64,000 nucleotides of DNA from Flavobacterium foetidum (GTDB lineage: Bacteria; Bacteroidota; Bacteroidia; Flavobacteriales; Flavobacteriaceae): NCBI RefSeq assembly GCF_004634245.1, contig NZ_SJTF01000009.1, positions 1 through 64,000 of the forward strand, given 5' to 3'. Position numbers and translations under genes: made by a program. Positions 7,853 through 17,252 of the stretch are shown here, one piece after another. How positions within the stretch are numbered: position 1 is the first letter of the stretch; each line of letters begins with the position of its first letter. The notes beneath the pieces were generated by a model. The model saw only the letters and a list, made by a program, of their open reading frames with translations. It did no database searches and was not told where the DNA came from.

Positions 7853-10261
7853 TTAGTTTTTTAAATATTTTTCTAAAAACTGATCTTGTTCCCATAACAG
7901 GTGCAAGATATTTTCTTTAGCGGCATAACCGTGAGATTCTTTCGGAAGAATAACCATTCGCGCAGGCGCTCCTAAACCTTTCAAAGCTTGGAAGTAACGC
8001 TCTGTTTGTAAAGTAAAAGTCCCAGGATTATTATCTGCTTCTCCGTGAACCAGCAAAATTGGTGTTTTCATTTTGTCAGCATTCATAAAAGGAGACATAG
8101 TGTTGTACACTTCTGGAACTTCCCAGTAATTTCTTTGTTCTGTCTGGAATCCGAATGGAGTAAGGGTTCTGTTGTAAGCACCGCTTCGGGCAATACCGCA
8201 GGCAAAAAGATTAGAATGCGTCAATAGGTTTGCTGTCATAAAAGCGCCGTAAGAATGTCCTCCAACAGCCACTTTTTTCCTGTTGATGTACCCCAAGGCA
8301 TCAACGGCATCTATAGCAGCTTCTGCATTAGCGACCAGCTGCGAAACAAAATTATCATTTGGTTCTGTCGTTCCTTCCCCAATAATTGGAAATGCGGCAT
8401 CATCTAAAACTACATAACCTTTGGTCACCCAATACACAAAAGATCCGTAATACGGAAAAGTAAACTCATTTGAGTTTTGTGTAGATTGTCCCGCACTATT
8501 TTTGTCTTTGTATTCAGCAGGATAAGCCCAAATTAAAAGCGGTAGTTTTTCTTTTTTGGTTTTGTCGTAGCCGGCAGGAAGATATAAAGTTCCCGAAAGT
8601 TCTACACCATCTTTTCTTTTGTATTTGATTACCTCTTTGCTTACATTTTTAATGCTTTCAAACGGATTTTTAAAAGCTGTAATTGGTGTTAGGCTGTTCT
8701 TTTTGTGAATGTTTCTAAAATAGTAATTCGGATATTCGCTTTTTGACTGAATTTGAACTAGCACTTTTCCTGATTTAACATCGATTTCAAGCAAGTCTTC
8801 TTTTTTATCTTTATATGGAGAAGTATAAATACGCTTGGTCTGAAGCGTTTTGGTATTAAACTCATCAATAAAAGGAAATTGACCGTCTTTGGTATATCCT
8901 TCACCAATACGATAAGCGTTGTCTTTTTCGAGAGATAGTACGTGCCTGTTGTATTCATTCTTTTTGGTTTCAAAATTACCTGGGTCAGAATACACGTCTT
9001 GAGCGTTTCTATCTGTAATTACTTTTGGAGTTTGAGCAGGATTTGACGGATTTATTAAATATGTCTTGGTATTACGGGTATCGTACCATTGATCTGAAAG
9101 AATGGCAATACTATCGGTACCCCAAATAATATTGTCGAAACGTTGCTGTGTTTTGGCAAACGAAACCGGATTTTCGGTAAAAGGAGCATCCCAAAGAAAT
9201 AATTCGTCTCTATATTCAACCTTATTTGCGGGATCACCTTCATCTAGAGCCACAACATAAGCTAAAGAAGCCGGTTTGTCGTTTCTCCATGTCATTTCTC
9301 TTTTTCCTTTTCGGACAGCCATAAAACCTTTTGGCATGATTTCGCTTAGCGGCACTTCGTTTACGGTCTTGATTTCTTTTCCTCTTATGTCGTAAACAAC
9401 GGTTTTAGAAGGGAATCTGTATAACGGAACTACGTAAGAAAATGGTTTGTGAATGGTAGTCAGCATGATGTAATTTCCGTCTGGCGATATTCTTTCACTT
9501 GAAAACATAGCCGCTTCTTTAAACAAAACAGCATTTCCGTTTAAGCTTACTTTGTACAATTCAGAAGTAATGATGTTTTCAAAATTGATTTCGTCATTTT
9601 TGTTTTTAAGCATGTCTGGATAAGTTCTGTTTTGAGATTTTTCCCCAGATGCATTAGAAATAATTGGGCCAGTCGGCAAATCTTTTTTAGAATCAAGCAA
9701 AGGCTTTCTGTTTTTTGGAAGCATTTTCACCAAGATTGTTTCGTTGTCTGGCAACCAACTAAACGGATTTCCAAGATTGGCATTTACAGTGGCTTCTGTC
9801 AATCTAGTAGCTTGAGCAGAGGCTACATCCAAAACCCAAAGCTCTACTCCAGTAGCTGTAGTGTTCGAAAAAAGTATTTTCTTGTCGTTTGGAGACCAAG
9901 CTATATTGCTGATTTTTGGGTTTGCAGGAAGACCCGTAACTTGTATGTCGTTTGTACTGTTAACTTTGCGTATCTTAAGGTTGGTCGTATAAGTTACTGT
10001 GCTTGAAATATTAGTAATCGGATTAATTCTTAAACCAGCTAGACGAAGTTCTTCCTGATTCAGATCATCTAAGGTTTTGTAAGTACTGCGGTACATTAAG
10101 AGCAGATTTTCGTTTTTAGTATCCATAGACACTGTTGGAGCTCTTTCGTAATCGGCTAAATCCAAAATTGATTTAGAGGGTTTTTGGTATGTCAGATTCT
10201 CCTGCGCCACGGCGAAAAAACCAACATTCAGCATTAAAAATAAAGTAGCCTTTAATTTCAT
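7853..10261 (-). CDS. S9 family (prolyl oligopeptidase/glutamyl peptidase-type) serine peptidase, secreted
   Basis: 802 residues. A signal peptide (ending FFAVAQ) leads to a beta-propeller of about 500 residues with WSPNDKKILF- and SPDGNYIML-type blades, then an alpha/beta-hydrolase domain. Its triad reads Ser670 (GGHSYGAF), Asp743 (HGEADNNPG) and His777 (ESHGYAAK). The HGEADNNPGT stretch and the length resemble the plant chloroplast glutamyl endopeptidase group of S9. It probably cleaves short peptides in the periplasm. It is monocistronic and convergent with the ABC gene. The exact specificity is inference. Confidence 0.93.
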   Translation of the reverse strand: MKLKATLFLMLNVGFFAVAQENLTYQKPSKSILDLADYERAPTVSMDTKNENLLLMYRSTYKTLDDLNQEELRLAGLRINPITNISSTVTYTTNLKIRKVNSTNDIQVTGLPANPKISNIAWSPNDKKILFSNTTATGVELWVLDVASAQATRLTEATVNANLGNPFSWLPDNETILVKMLPKNRKPLLDSKKDLPTGPIISNASGEKSQNRTYPDMLKNKNDEINFENIITSELYKVSLNGNAVLFKEAAMFSSERISPDGNYIMLTTIHKPFSYVVPLYRFPSKTVVYDIRGKEIKTVNEVPLSEIMPKGFMAVRKGKREMTWRNDKPASLAYVVALDEGDPANKVEYRDELFLWDAPFTENPVSFAKTQQRFDNIIWGTDSIAILSDQWYDTRNTKTYLINPSNPAQTPKVITDRNAQDVYSDPGNFETKKNEYNRHVLSLEKDNAYRIGEGYTKDGQFPFIDEFNTKTLQTKRIYTSPYKDKKEDLLEIDVKSGKVLVQIQSKSEYPNYYFRNIHKKNSLTPITAFKNPFESIKNVSKEVIKYKRKDGVELSGTLYLPAGYDKTKKEKLPLLIWAYPAEYKDKNSAGQSTQNSNEFTFPYYGSFVYWVTKGYVVLDDAAFPIIGEGTTEPNDNFVSQLVANAEAAIDAVDALGYINRKKVAVGGHSYGAFMTANLLTHSNLFACGIARSGAYNRTLTPFGFQTEQRNYWEVPEVYNTMSPFMNADKMKTPILLVHGEADNNPGTFTLQTERYFQALKGLGAPARMVILPKESHGYAAKENILHLLWEQDQFLEKYLKN

Positions 10262-10305
10262 GTTTTGTTTTTTTTGGGATTAAAAAATGGTGGTAATGAT
10301 TGTTT

Positions 10306-10323
10306 GTCTAAATACATTTAGAC
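10306..10323. promoter_or_regulatory. 18-bp palindrome upstream of the peptidase gene
   Basis: GTCTAAAT-AC-ATTTAGAC is a perfect dyad with 8-bp arms, 45 bases ahead of the peptidase start and 200 bases from the divergent ketosynthase gene. It could be an operator; no regulator is known. Confidence 0.45.
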
Positions 10324-10485
10324 TTGTTACAATTTACACCGCTAATTTAATTCTTTTTATCTTTTGGCAGATTTATTTGTTTTTTTTGAATTAAAAAGCG
10401 CATAAGTTATCTCATTATTAGAAGATAATAAATTGTCGATTACGAAAAAAATAGTAATTTGTACGCTTATGTTTTAAAGTATGCG

Positions 10486-10493
10486 TAAATTTG
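10486..10493 (+). promoter_or_regulatory. -7 promoter box of the ketosynthase gene
   Basis: TAAATTTG matches the -7 consensus and lies 31 bases before the start codon at 10525; no -33 TTTG at the normal distance. Confidence 0.5.
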
Positions 10494-10524
10494 CAATCCA
10501 ATTTTTTAATAAATAATAAAGAGT

Positions 10525-11532
10525 ATGTATCATTCAAAAATAGCGGGCTTAGGATATTATGTTCCTTCTAATGTTGTGACTAATGATGATTTGTCTAAGA
10601 TAATGGATACCAATGACGAATGGATTCAGGAAAGAACCGGGATTCAGGAAAGGAGGCATATTATTCGTGGCGAAGATACCACAACCTCGATGGGAGTTAA
10701 AGCAGCTGAAATTGCTATAGAGCGTTCTGGAGTTGCCAAAGAAGATATCGATTTTGTTGTTTTTGCTACATTAAGTCCGGATTATTATTTTCCGGGACCG
10801 GGTGTTTTAGTACAAAGAGATCTTGGCTTAAGAACAGTTGGTGCCTTAGATGTAAGAAATCAATGTTCAGGATTTGTTTACGCACTTTCTGTTGCAGACC
10901 AATACATAAAAACGGGAATGTATAAAAACATTTTGGTGATTGGTTCAGAGGTACACTCAACAGGTTTGGATATGACCACACGCGGACGTGGTGTTTCTGT
11001 GATTTTTGGCGATGGAGCAGGAGCGGCTGTTTTGAGCCGTGAAGAAGATTTGACTAAAGGAATTTTATCGACACATTTACACTCTGAAGGACAACATGCC
11101 GAAGAACTGGCTTTGCAAGCGCCTGGAATGGGAGCAAGATGGGTAACCGATATTATTGCAGATAACGACCCGAATGACGAAAGTTACTATCCTTATATGA
11201 ACGGACAGTTTGTGTTTAAAAACGCTGTTGTTCGTTTTGCGGAGGTCATTAATGAAGCATTGGAAGCAAACGGATTGCAGATTTCGGATATCGATATGCT
11301 GATTCCGCATCAAGCAAACTTGAGAATTTCGCAGTTTATTCAAAACAAATTTAAACTGAGCGATGATCAGGTTCATAATAATATTCAGAAGTACGGAAAT
11401 ACAACTGCCGCATCTATTCCGATTGCTCTGACAGAAGCTTGGGAAGAAGGAAAAATAAAATCTGGAGACACTGTTGTTTTGGCAGCTTTCGGAAGTGGAT
11501 TTACCTGGGCGAGCGCAATCATCAAATGGTAG
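10525..11532 (+). CDS. 3-oxoacyl-ACP synthase III family protein (FabH-like)
   Basis: 335 residues. Thiolase-fold condensing enzyme with the FabH triad Cys114 (RNQCSGF), His262 (IPHQANLR) and Asn292 (KYGNTTAAS). The N-terminal IAGLGYYVPSNVVTNDDL and the GDGAGAAVLS glycine-rich stretch are typical. It would condense acetyl-CoA or another acyl-CoA with malonyl-ACP to start fatty-acid synthesis in the cytoplasm. It has an insert around 150-215 compared with short FabH. Other fab genes are not adjacent, so it may be an extra copy serving branched or special lipids; that cannot be told here. Confidence 0.92.
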   Translation: MYHSKIAGLGYYVPSNVVTNDDLSKIMDTNDEWIQERTGIQERRHIIRGEDTTTSMGVKAAEIAIERSGVAKEDIDFVVFATLSPDYYFPGPGVLVQRDLGLRTVGALDVRNQCSGFVYALSVADQYIKTGMYKNILVIGSEVHSTGLDMTTRGRGVSVIFGDGAGAAVLSREEDLTKGILSTHLHSEGQHAEELALQAPGMGARWVTDIIADNDPNDESYYPYMNGQFVFKNAVVRFAEVINEALEANGLQISDIDMLIPHQANLRISQFIQNKFKLSDDQVHNNIQKYGNTTAASIPIALTEAWEEGKIKSGDTVVLAAFGSGFTWASAIIKW

Positions 11533-11554
11533 CATTTCATCTTAATTTTATATT

Positions 11555-11590
11555 AAAACCTGCTTAGATAATGAGCAGGTTTTTTATTTT
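11555..11590 (+). terminator. Terminator of the ketosynthase gene
   Basis: AAAACCTGCT (11555-11564) pairs with AGCAGGTTTT (11574-11583), then T-rich sequence. Confidence 0.88.
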
Positions 11591-11592
11591 TG
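11585..11592 (+). promoter_or_regulatory. -7 promoter box of cutC
   Basis: TATTTTTG fits TAnnTTTG, 29 bases before the ATG at 11622, and overlaps the T tract of the upstream terminator. Confidence 0.4.
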
Positions 11593-11621
11593 GCAAGGAA
11601 TAGTTTTTCGAAAAAACAAAA

Positions 11622-12293
11622 ATGAAAAAAAATCAACTCGAAATAGCGTGCTTTAATTACGACTCAGCTTTGATTGCGCAGGAAAACGGAGCAGACAGAA
11701 TCGAACTTTGCGAAAACATGAAATTGGGAGGCACAACGCCAAATTCGATTTTGGTTGTAAAAGTTCGCGAAAGCCTGAACATAAAAATGCATGTCATTAT
11801 AAGGCCTCGCGGTGGTGATTTTGTTTATTCTGACGAAGAACTCACCGAAATGAAACAAGACATCAAACAATATAAAAAATTGGGAGTAGATGGTTTCGTG
11901 TTCGGAATTTTAAAAGACAACGGGAAAATCAATAAAAAGCAAAATAAAGAGCTGGTACATCTGGCGCATCCGCTTTCTTGTACTTTTCATCGCGCTTTTG
12001 ATGTGGTCAAAAATCCAGAAAAAGCAATTGAGGACTTGATTGAATGTGGCTTTAAAACCATTTTGACTTCTGGTCAGGGAGTTGATGTTACAGAAGGAAT
12101 TTATGCTTTAGAAAGACTGCAGCAACTGGCTGGCGACCGAATCGAGATTATGCCAGGCGGAGGCCTTCGGTCTTCAAATATCAAATTGATTTCAGAAAAA
12201 CTAGAGCCAACGTTTTATCATTCATCAGCAATTACAAACGGAACAGAAACAGCAAATCCTGAAGAAATAAAAGAATTACGGAATTTTTTATAA
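11622..12293 (+). CDS. cutC: Copper homeostasis protein CutC family
   Basis: 223 residues, a TIM-barrel protein of the CutC family. Diagnostic stretches are LEIACFNYDSA at the start, GADRIELCENMKLGGTTPN (about 20-38), IRPRGGDFVYS (about 58-68), FHRAFDVV (about 119-126), LTSGQG and EIMPGGGLRSSNI. The family was linked to copper tolerance in E. coli, but the biochemical function is not settled, so the name should be taken as a family label. It stands alone with a strong terminator shared with the convergent receptor gene. Confidence 0.95.
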   Translation: MKKNQLEIACFNYDSALIAQENGADRIELCENMKLGGTTPNSILVVKVRESLNIKMHVIIRPRGGDFVYSDEELTEMKQDIKQYKKLGVDGFVFGILKDNGKINKKQNKELVHLAHPLSCTFHRAFDVVKNPEKAIEDLIECGFKTILTSGQGVDVTEGIYALERLQQLAGDRIEIMPGGGLRSSNIKLISEKLEPTFYHSSAITNGTETANPEEIKELRNFL

Positions 12294-12307
12294 AATTCAA
12301 ATCAATA

Positions 12308-12350
12308 AAAAAAAAGGCCTGAAGTTGGCAAAAACTTCAGGCTTTTTCTT
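12308..12350. terminator. Bidirectional terminator between cutC and the receptor gene
   Basis: GCCTGAAGTT (12317-12326) and AACTTCAGGC (12333-12342), perfect 10-bp stem, T run on one side and A run on the other. Confidence 0.9.
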
Positions 12351-12394
12351 TTCTACAGGTATGCTAAAAAATAAAATTATTTCCAAAAAGCGGT

Positions 12395-14812
12395 TTAGAA
12401 CATACCGCCGCCACCCTTATTGGTGTTGTCTTCTCTTTGTTTACGTTGCAGATTTTTGATTTTTGCACCTCCAAAGTTATAAGTTAATCCTAGATATACT
12501 GTTTGACTTTCCCATGTAAATTCTCCAGTTTGTGGGTAAGGATAGATTCCGTCAAACGAATATTTCATCGTATTGAAAACGTCATTAAATCTAACGCTGA
12601 TATTCATTTTGTTGTCTAGCAAAGTGTAACGCGTCCCAATATCCATTTTATACATTTCATTTCGTTTCTGCTGAATATCTTCAACTGGACCTCTGAAAAA
12701 ACCAAACAATAAAAAGCTTAAACGTTTGGTTGGTTTGAAATTTGAGTTCATACGAGCATTAAATGCAGAAGTTGTCACACTTCTCTCCTTGGGAGCACTT
12801 GTGTTGGATGTTTCATCAAAAACAAAAACTACACCTTGTTGTTTAATGCTTGAAAAGTCGATAGAAGGCTGGATATCCCACCATTTTGTAAGTTTGTAGT
12901 TGAACGACGCATCAAAACCGTATGAAGTATTGTCGTCATAATTCATAAAACTCAAAACTTGTTTGTATCCTGATGGATCATTAGGATCCGGGCTCAACGT
13001 TCTGCTGATTTGGTCGTTTATGCTTCGTACAAATACTCCTGCAGTAAAAGTTCCTTTTTCAAATGTTTTGGTATAATTTACTTCAACAGAATTTGTAAAC
13101 TGTGGTCGTAATGTAGGGTTTCCGTAAGACGTTACCAATGGAGTAGAAAACTCACGTATCGGTTTTGTCTGCTCCAAACTCGGACGGTCAACACGACGGC
13201 TGTAGCTTAGCTGCAGCATGTTTTTGTCATTCAAATTATAGGTTAGATAAGCTGATGGGTACAATGTAAAATAATCGTCTGTAAACTTATCTTGCCCATA
13301 ATTCAAATTAGCCACAACTTTGTAGCTCTCAAAACGAGCGCCAACCTGATAGCTGAATTTTTTATATTTCTGTCCAAAAGTCACATACCCAGAATAAATA
13401 TCAGTATCATAAGTATAATTCGAAATCTGGTCTTCTAGAGCAACAGCAGGATTTCCAGTATTGTAATTGTTTTCTGTTCTGGTTAATCTTGCTTCGGCAC
13501 CAGCTTCAAGCGTAGTTTTTTCGTTTAGCGGATTAACATAATCGACATTTAGCGTGGTTAATTTTCTGGTATCGGCAATATTGTCACTATAAACTATAGA
13601 GCTTGCTGTATTGTCTGGTCTAGTAGTCTGCGTATCGAAAGAAGCATTTTGAGACACTTTTGTATCACTATAATTTCCTTCAAAATCAAGGGTATGGCCT
13701 TCTTTTTTAAAGATATGTTTGTATGCTAAATTGTAAGTTCCCGTTTTATTTGGACCTGCATATCTTGATTTCTGAAAAACATTCAAAATGTTTGGATCAT
13801 TATTGTCGTAATCGATATTAGTGTCTACAAGACCTGTTCCTGTTGATTTGTTTTGGTTAGTATAAATCGAAATTGTATTATGGTCATTAATCAAATAATC
13901 CATTCCGACTTTATATAAATAATTATCATTGTCGTTAGAAATGTTAAGGTTTTGGGTCACAGCCTGATCTAATCTCTGAATATGCCCATCATTAAAATAA
14001 GTTCCGAAGTTGTTTCCAGCATTTCCAAAGAAATTTACTTTACCGGTTTTGTAGTTCAAATCCAAAGACTGATTGTATTTAGCCGTCTCGCCAAAAGTGA
14101 TACCACCGCTGTAGCTTCCGTTAAATCCGGTATTAGCATTTTTGTGCAGAACAATATTGATGATTCCAGACATTCCTTCAGGATTGTATTTCGCACTTGG
14201 ATTGGTGATTAATTCAATTTTCTTGATAGAAGTTGACGGAATCTGTTTCAGCAATTGCGCAGGGTCAATATTCGACGGACGTCCATCGATTAATACACGA
14301 ACGTTATCGTTTCCTCGAAGCGAAAGTTTACCATCTTGATCCACATTCACAGACGGAATATTGTTCATAATATCCGATGCTGAAGCACCTGCAGTTGTCA
14401 AATCTTTTCCGACATTCACTACTTTTCTATCTATTTTTTGTTCGATTGTAGAACGTTCTGCCACAATATTTACTCCTTTCAGTTGTGTTGCTTCTTCTTC
14501 TAGCGCAACATTAACAGTGGCTGTTTTTTTGTTTTCGCTCAGAAGAACAGAACCAACATATTTTCTAAATCCGATATACTGAATTTCGATTGTGTAGCTT
14601 TTTAAGGCAATGTTTTTAAAAGAAAAGTCTCCGTTGTCGTCTGTATTAACGCCAGAAACTACTTTGTCGTTCTCTTTAAGCGAAACTGTTGCGTAAGAAA
14701 TAGGTGCATTGTTAGATTTTTCGGTAATTTTACCACTGACTGTTCCAGTGTTCTGGGCTTGTGCTGCTGCGATTACGCCCAGTAATGCGAGCAGAAAGAA
14801 TTTTAATTTCAT
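12395..14812 (-). CDS. TonB-dependent receptor-like outer membrane beta-barrel protein
   Basis: 805 residues. Signal peptide (ending AAAQAQ), a carboxypeptidase-regulatory-like beta domain (about 23-100: TVSGKITEKSNNAPISYATV), a plug domain (about 120-230) with NNIPSVNVDQDGKLSLRGND and VRVLIDGRPSN, and then a long barrel with alternating aromatic strands. This is the Bacteroidota outer-membrane beta-barrel group related to TonB receptors. The C-terminus is an odd Gly-rich GGGGMF. No substrate gene adjoins it, so the ligand is unknown. A long T/A homopolymer lies in its upstream region. Confidence 0.92.
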   Translation of the reverse strand: MKLKFFLLALLGVIAAAQAQNTGTVSGKITEKSNNAPISYATVSLKENDKVVSGVNTDDNGDFSFKNIALKSYTIEIQYIGFRKYVGSVLLSENKKTATVNVALEEEATQLKGVNIVAERSTIEQKIDRKVVNVGKDLTTAGASASDIMNNIPSVNVDQDGKLSLRGNDNVRVLIDGRPSNIDPAQLLKQIPSTSIKKIELITNPSAKYNPEGMSGIINIVLHKNANTGFNGSYSGGITFGETAKYNQSLDLNYKTGKVNFFGNAGNNFGTYFNDGHIQRLDQAVTQNLNISNDNDNYLYKVGMDYLINDHNTISIYTNQNKSTGTGLVDTNIDYDNNDPNILNVFQKSRYAGPNKTGTYNLAYKHIFKKEGHTLDFEGNYSDTKVSQNASFDTQTTRPDNTASSIVYSDNIADTRKLTTLNVDYVNPLNEKTTLEAGAEARLTRTENNYNTGNPAVALEDQISNYTYDTDIYSGYVTFGQKYKKFSYQVGARFESYKVVANLNYGQDKFTDDYFTLYPSAYLTYNLNDKNMLQLSYSRRVDRPSLEQTKPIREFSTPLVTSYGNPTLRPQFTNSVEVNYTKTFEKGTFTAGVFVRSINDQISRTLSPDPNDPSGYKQVLSFMNYDDNTSYGFDASFNYKLTKWWDIQPSIDFSSIKQQGVVFVFDETSNTSAPKERSVTTSAFNARMNSNFKPTKRLSFLLFGFFRGPVEDIQQKRNEMYKMDIGTRYTLLDNKMNISVRFNDVFNTMKYSFDGIYPYPQTGEFTWESQTVYLGLTYNFGGAKIKNLQRKQREDNTNKGGGGMF

Positions 14813-15144
14813 GTTAGTTATTGATTCTTTTGATTGATTGATGATGATGATTGTTGTTAGCTTTGTTTTTTTTTTTTTCTTTTTTTTTGACTTCAGTAAA
14901 ATTTGAAGTCCCTATTAAGACTCACTTATGGAAGATATGTTACAGTATAAATTAAAAAAAGATTAAATTTTTTTTTGAGGCCCTGTTTTGTAAGACTTTA
15001 AGCTTTTGTTTTTTTTTGTAATTCTAATGCTTTGCAGGAGTTGTTTTTTATTAAATTCTAAGTGTTTTGTTAAATTTAATATGTTTTTGATTTTCTGTAA
15101 TTGATGAATAAGCATTATCTTTGCTCACTTTAAAATAAGTTTAC
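14813..15144. other. Divergent intergenic region with a long homopolymer tract
   Basis: 332 bases between the receptor gene and argS. It holds 13 T, a C and 9 T at 14866-14888, just upstream of the receptor gene, next to the inverted repeat GACTTCA-N8-TGAAGTC (14889-14910). The argS -7 box is at 15116. No coding frame is seen. Confidence 0.6.
15116..15123 (+). promoter_or_regulatory. -7 promoter box of argS
   Basis: TATCTTTG matches the consensus exactly, 22 bases before the argS ATG, giving a leader of about 15 bases. Confidence 0.6.
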
Positions 15145-16923
15145 ATGTCATTACCGCAAATTCTTACACCTTCTATACAAAAAGCAATTCAGGCATTATT
15201 TGATGTTACTGTTGATAAAATCGAATTTCAGACCACCAGAAAAGAGTTTGAAGGAGATATTACGATGGTTATTTTTCCGTTGTTGAAAGTAATCAAAAGC
15301 AATCCTGCAGAACTAGGAAATAAAATCGGAACCTATCTAGTTGAAAATGTTTCTGAAGTCGCTCGCTTTAATGTAGTTTCAGGTTTTTTGAACATTGTGA
15401 TTTCTGACAGTTACTATCTAAATTTCTTTAACGGAATAAGAGAAAATAAACAGTTCGGATTTGTATCTCCAGATCCGGCAGAGAAAGCCGTAATGGTAGA
15501 ATATTCTTCGCCAAACACCAACAAGCCGCTGCATTTAGGACACGTTCGTAACAATCTGTTAGGATATTCTGTAGCCGAAATTTTAAAGGCATCAGGTAAA
15601 AAAGTCTACAAGACACAAATCATCAATGATCGTGGTATCCATATCTGCAAATCGATGTTGGCTTGGGAAAAATTCGGAAGCGGAGAAACTCCCGAAACTT
15701 CTGGATTGAAAGGAGATAAATTGGTGGGGAAATATTATGTGGAATTTGACAAGGCCTATAAATCTCAAATAAATAGTTTAATAGAAAACGGAAAAACCGA
15801 AGACGAAGCAAAAAAACAAGCGCCAATTATTGTTGAGGCGCAGGATATGCTTAAAAAATGGGAAGCTGGTGATGAACAAGTTATTGAACTTTGGAAAAAA
15901 ATGAACCAATGGGTTTATGATGGTTTTGCGACTACTTATACCAACCTTGGAGTCGATTTTGATAAATATTACTACGAAAGCAATACCTATTTATTAGGTA
16001 AAGATGTTGTTCAGGTTGGTCTTGACAAAGGCGTTTTCGAAAAAGATCCAGACGGCTCAGTATGGATTGATTTGACCGATGAAGGACTGGATCGCAAAAT
16101 TGTTTTACGCTCCGACGGAACTGCAGTTTACATGACACAGGATATCGGAACTGCGATTCAGCGTGTAAAAGATATGCCAGATGTTGGTGGAATGGTTTAT
16201 ACAGTTGGTAATGAGCAGGATTATCACTTTAAAGTGTTGTTCCTAATCCTGAAAAAACTTGGTTTTGACTGGGCTTCAAGTCTTTATCATTTGTCTTACG
16301 GTATGGTTGATTTGCCTTCTGGAAAAATGAAAAGCCGTGAAGGAACTGTTGTAGATGCCGACGACTTGATGCAGGATATGACCGATACGGCCCAAAAAAT
16401 ATCAGAAGATTTAGGAAAATTAGACAGTTATAATGCTGAAGAAAAAGCCAAATTATACCAAACAATTGGTTTGGGAGCTTTAAAATATTATATATTAAAA
16501 GTAGATCCAAAAAAGCGAATTCTTTTTAATCCTGAAGAATCTGTAGATTTTGCGGGAAATACAGGTCCGTTCATTCAGTACACTTACGCAAGAATTCAGT
16601 CAATTATTCGTAAAGCTGATTTTGATTTTTCAGCTCCAGCTCAAATTACAGAACTGCATGAAAAAGAAAAGGAACTGGTAAAACAAATCGAGCTTTTCCC
16701 AGAAGTAATTCAGAATGCTGCACAGAACCATAGTCCCGCATTAATAGCGAATTATACATATGATTTGGTAAAAGAGTATAATTCATTTTACCAGTCGGTG
16801 CATATTTTAGGAGAAGTAGATTTGGCTAAAAAGATATTCAGAGTACAGCTTTCTCAAAAAGTAGCTGAGGTAATAAAAGGCGCATTCTACTTGTTGGGTA
16901 TTGAAGTGCCGGAGAGAATGTAG
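15145..16923 (+). CDS. argS: Arginyl-tRNA synthetase
   Basis: 592 residues, class I synthetase. It has the N-terminal tRNA-recognition domain (about 1-105), the HIGH-type motif HLGHVRNNL (130-138), the KMSKS-type motif KMKSREG (394-400) followed by TVVDADDLMQD, and the DALR anticodon-binding domain at the C-terminus (about 470-592, ending LLGIEVPERM). It charges tRNA-Arg with arginine using ATP in the cytoplasm. It is a single-copy essential type of gene, here with its own promoter and a strong terminator. Confidence 0.97.
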   Translation: MSLPQILTPSIQKAIQALFDVTVDKIEFQTTRKEFEGDITMVIFPLLKVIKSNPAELGNKIGTYLVENVSEVARFNVVSGFLNIVISDSYYLNFFNGIRENKQFGFVSPDPAEKAVMVEYSSPNTNKPLHLGHVRNNLLGYSVAEILKASGKKVYKTQIINDRGIHICKSMLAWEKFGSGETPETSGLKGDKLVGKYYVEFDKAYKSQINSLIENGKTEDEAKKQAPIIVEAQDMLKKWEAGDEQVIELWKKMNQWVYDGFATTYTNLGVDFDKYYYESNTYLLGKDVVQVGLDKGVFEKDPDGSVWIDLTDEGLDRKIVLRSDGTAVYMTQDIGTAIQRVKDMPDVGGMVYTVGNEQDYHFKVLFLILKKLGFDWASSLYHLSYGMVDLPSGKMKSREGTVVDADDLMQDMTDTAQKISEDLGKLDSYNAEEKAKLYQTIGLGALKYYILKVDPKKRILFNPEESVDFAGNTGPFIQYTYARIQSIIRKADFDFSAPAQITELHEKEKELVKQIELFPEVIQNAAQNHSPALIANYTYDLVKEYNSFYQSVHILGEVDLAKKIFRVQLSQKVAEVIKGAFYLLGIEVPERM

Positions 16924-16946
16924 TTGATGTGCTATAAAATATTTGG

Positions 16947-16984
16947 GAGCCGATAATTGACTTAAATTATCGGCTCTTTTTTTA
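16947..16984 (+). terminator. Terminator of argS
   Basis: GAGCCGATAATT (16947-16958) pairs perfectly with AATTATCGGCTC (16965-16976), followed by eight T. It resembles the terminator at 17992-18027. Confidence 0.92.
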
Positions 16985-17252
16985 TATAAATAACTGATCG
17001 CGATAATTTGTTGTGAACAAGATTATTGAATGTAGCAGGATGACATAGAGCTGAGTGAATTTTCGGATAAAGACACAAAATAAAATTTGCAGTTATGGTT
17101 TTTATATTTATGTTTACGGTAAGAAAATTTTTAGTAATAATAGCTTTTAGGCTGGTGATTACGAGATGTTTAGATGACTTTTACTGTTAAAAATAATAAT
17201 CGAGGAAGCCGAAAATCGTGAGAGTAGGCACAATTTTTTAAACCCAAAAATA
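16985..17252. other. Gap between argS and the next gene
   Basis: With the argS terminator the gene-free stretch is 329 bases. After that hairpin no frame, repeat or clear promoter is seen. Confidence 0.5.

Noticed and set aside
9632..10006. 124-codon plus-strand frame inside the peptidase gene
   Set aside because: Antisense to a clearly coding region, with no recognisable domain.
11077..11535. 152-codon minus-strand frame across the ketosynthase gene
   Set aside because: Antisense to conserved FabH motifs; composition not protein-like.
14889..14910. Terminator at GACTTCA-N8-TGAAGTC
   Set aside because: No U run follows on either strand in the right direction; the T tract lies before it on the plus strand.
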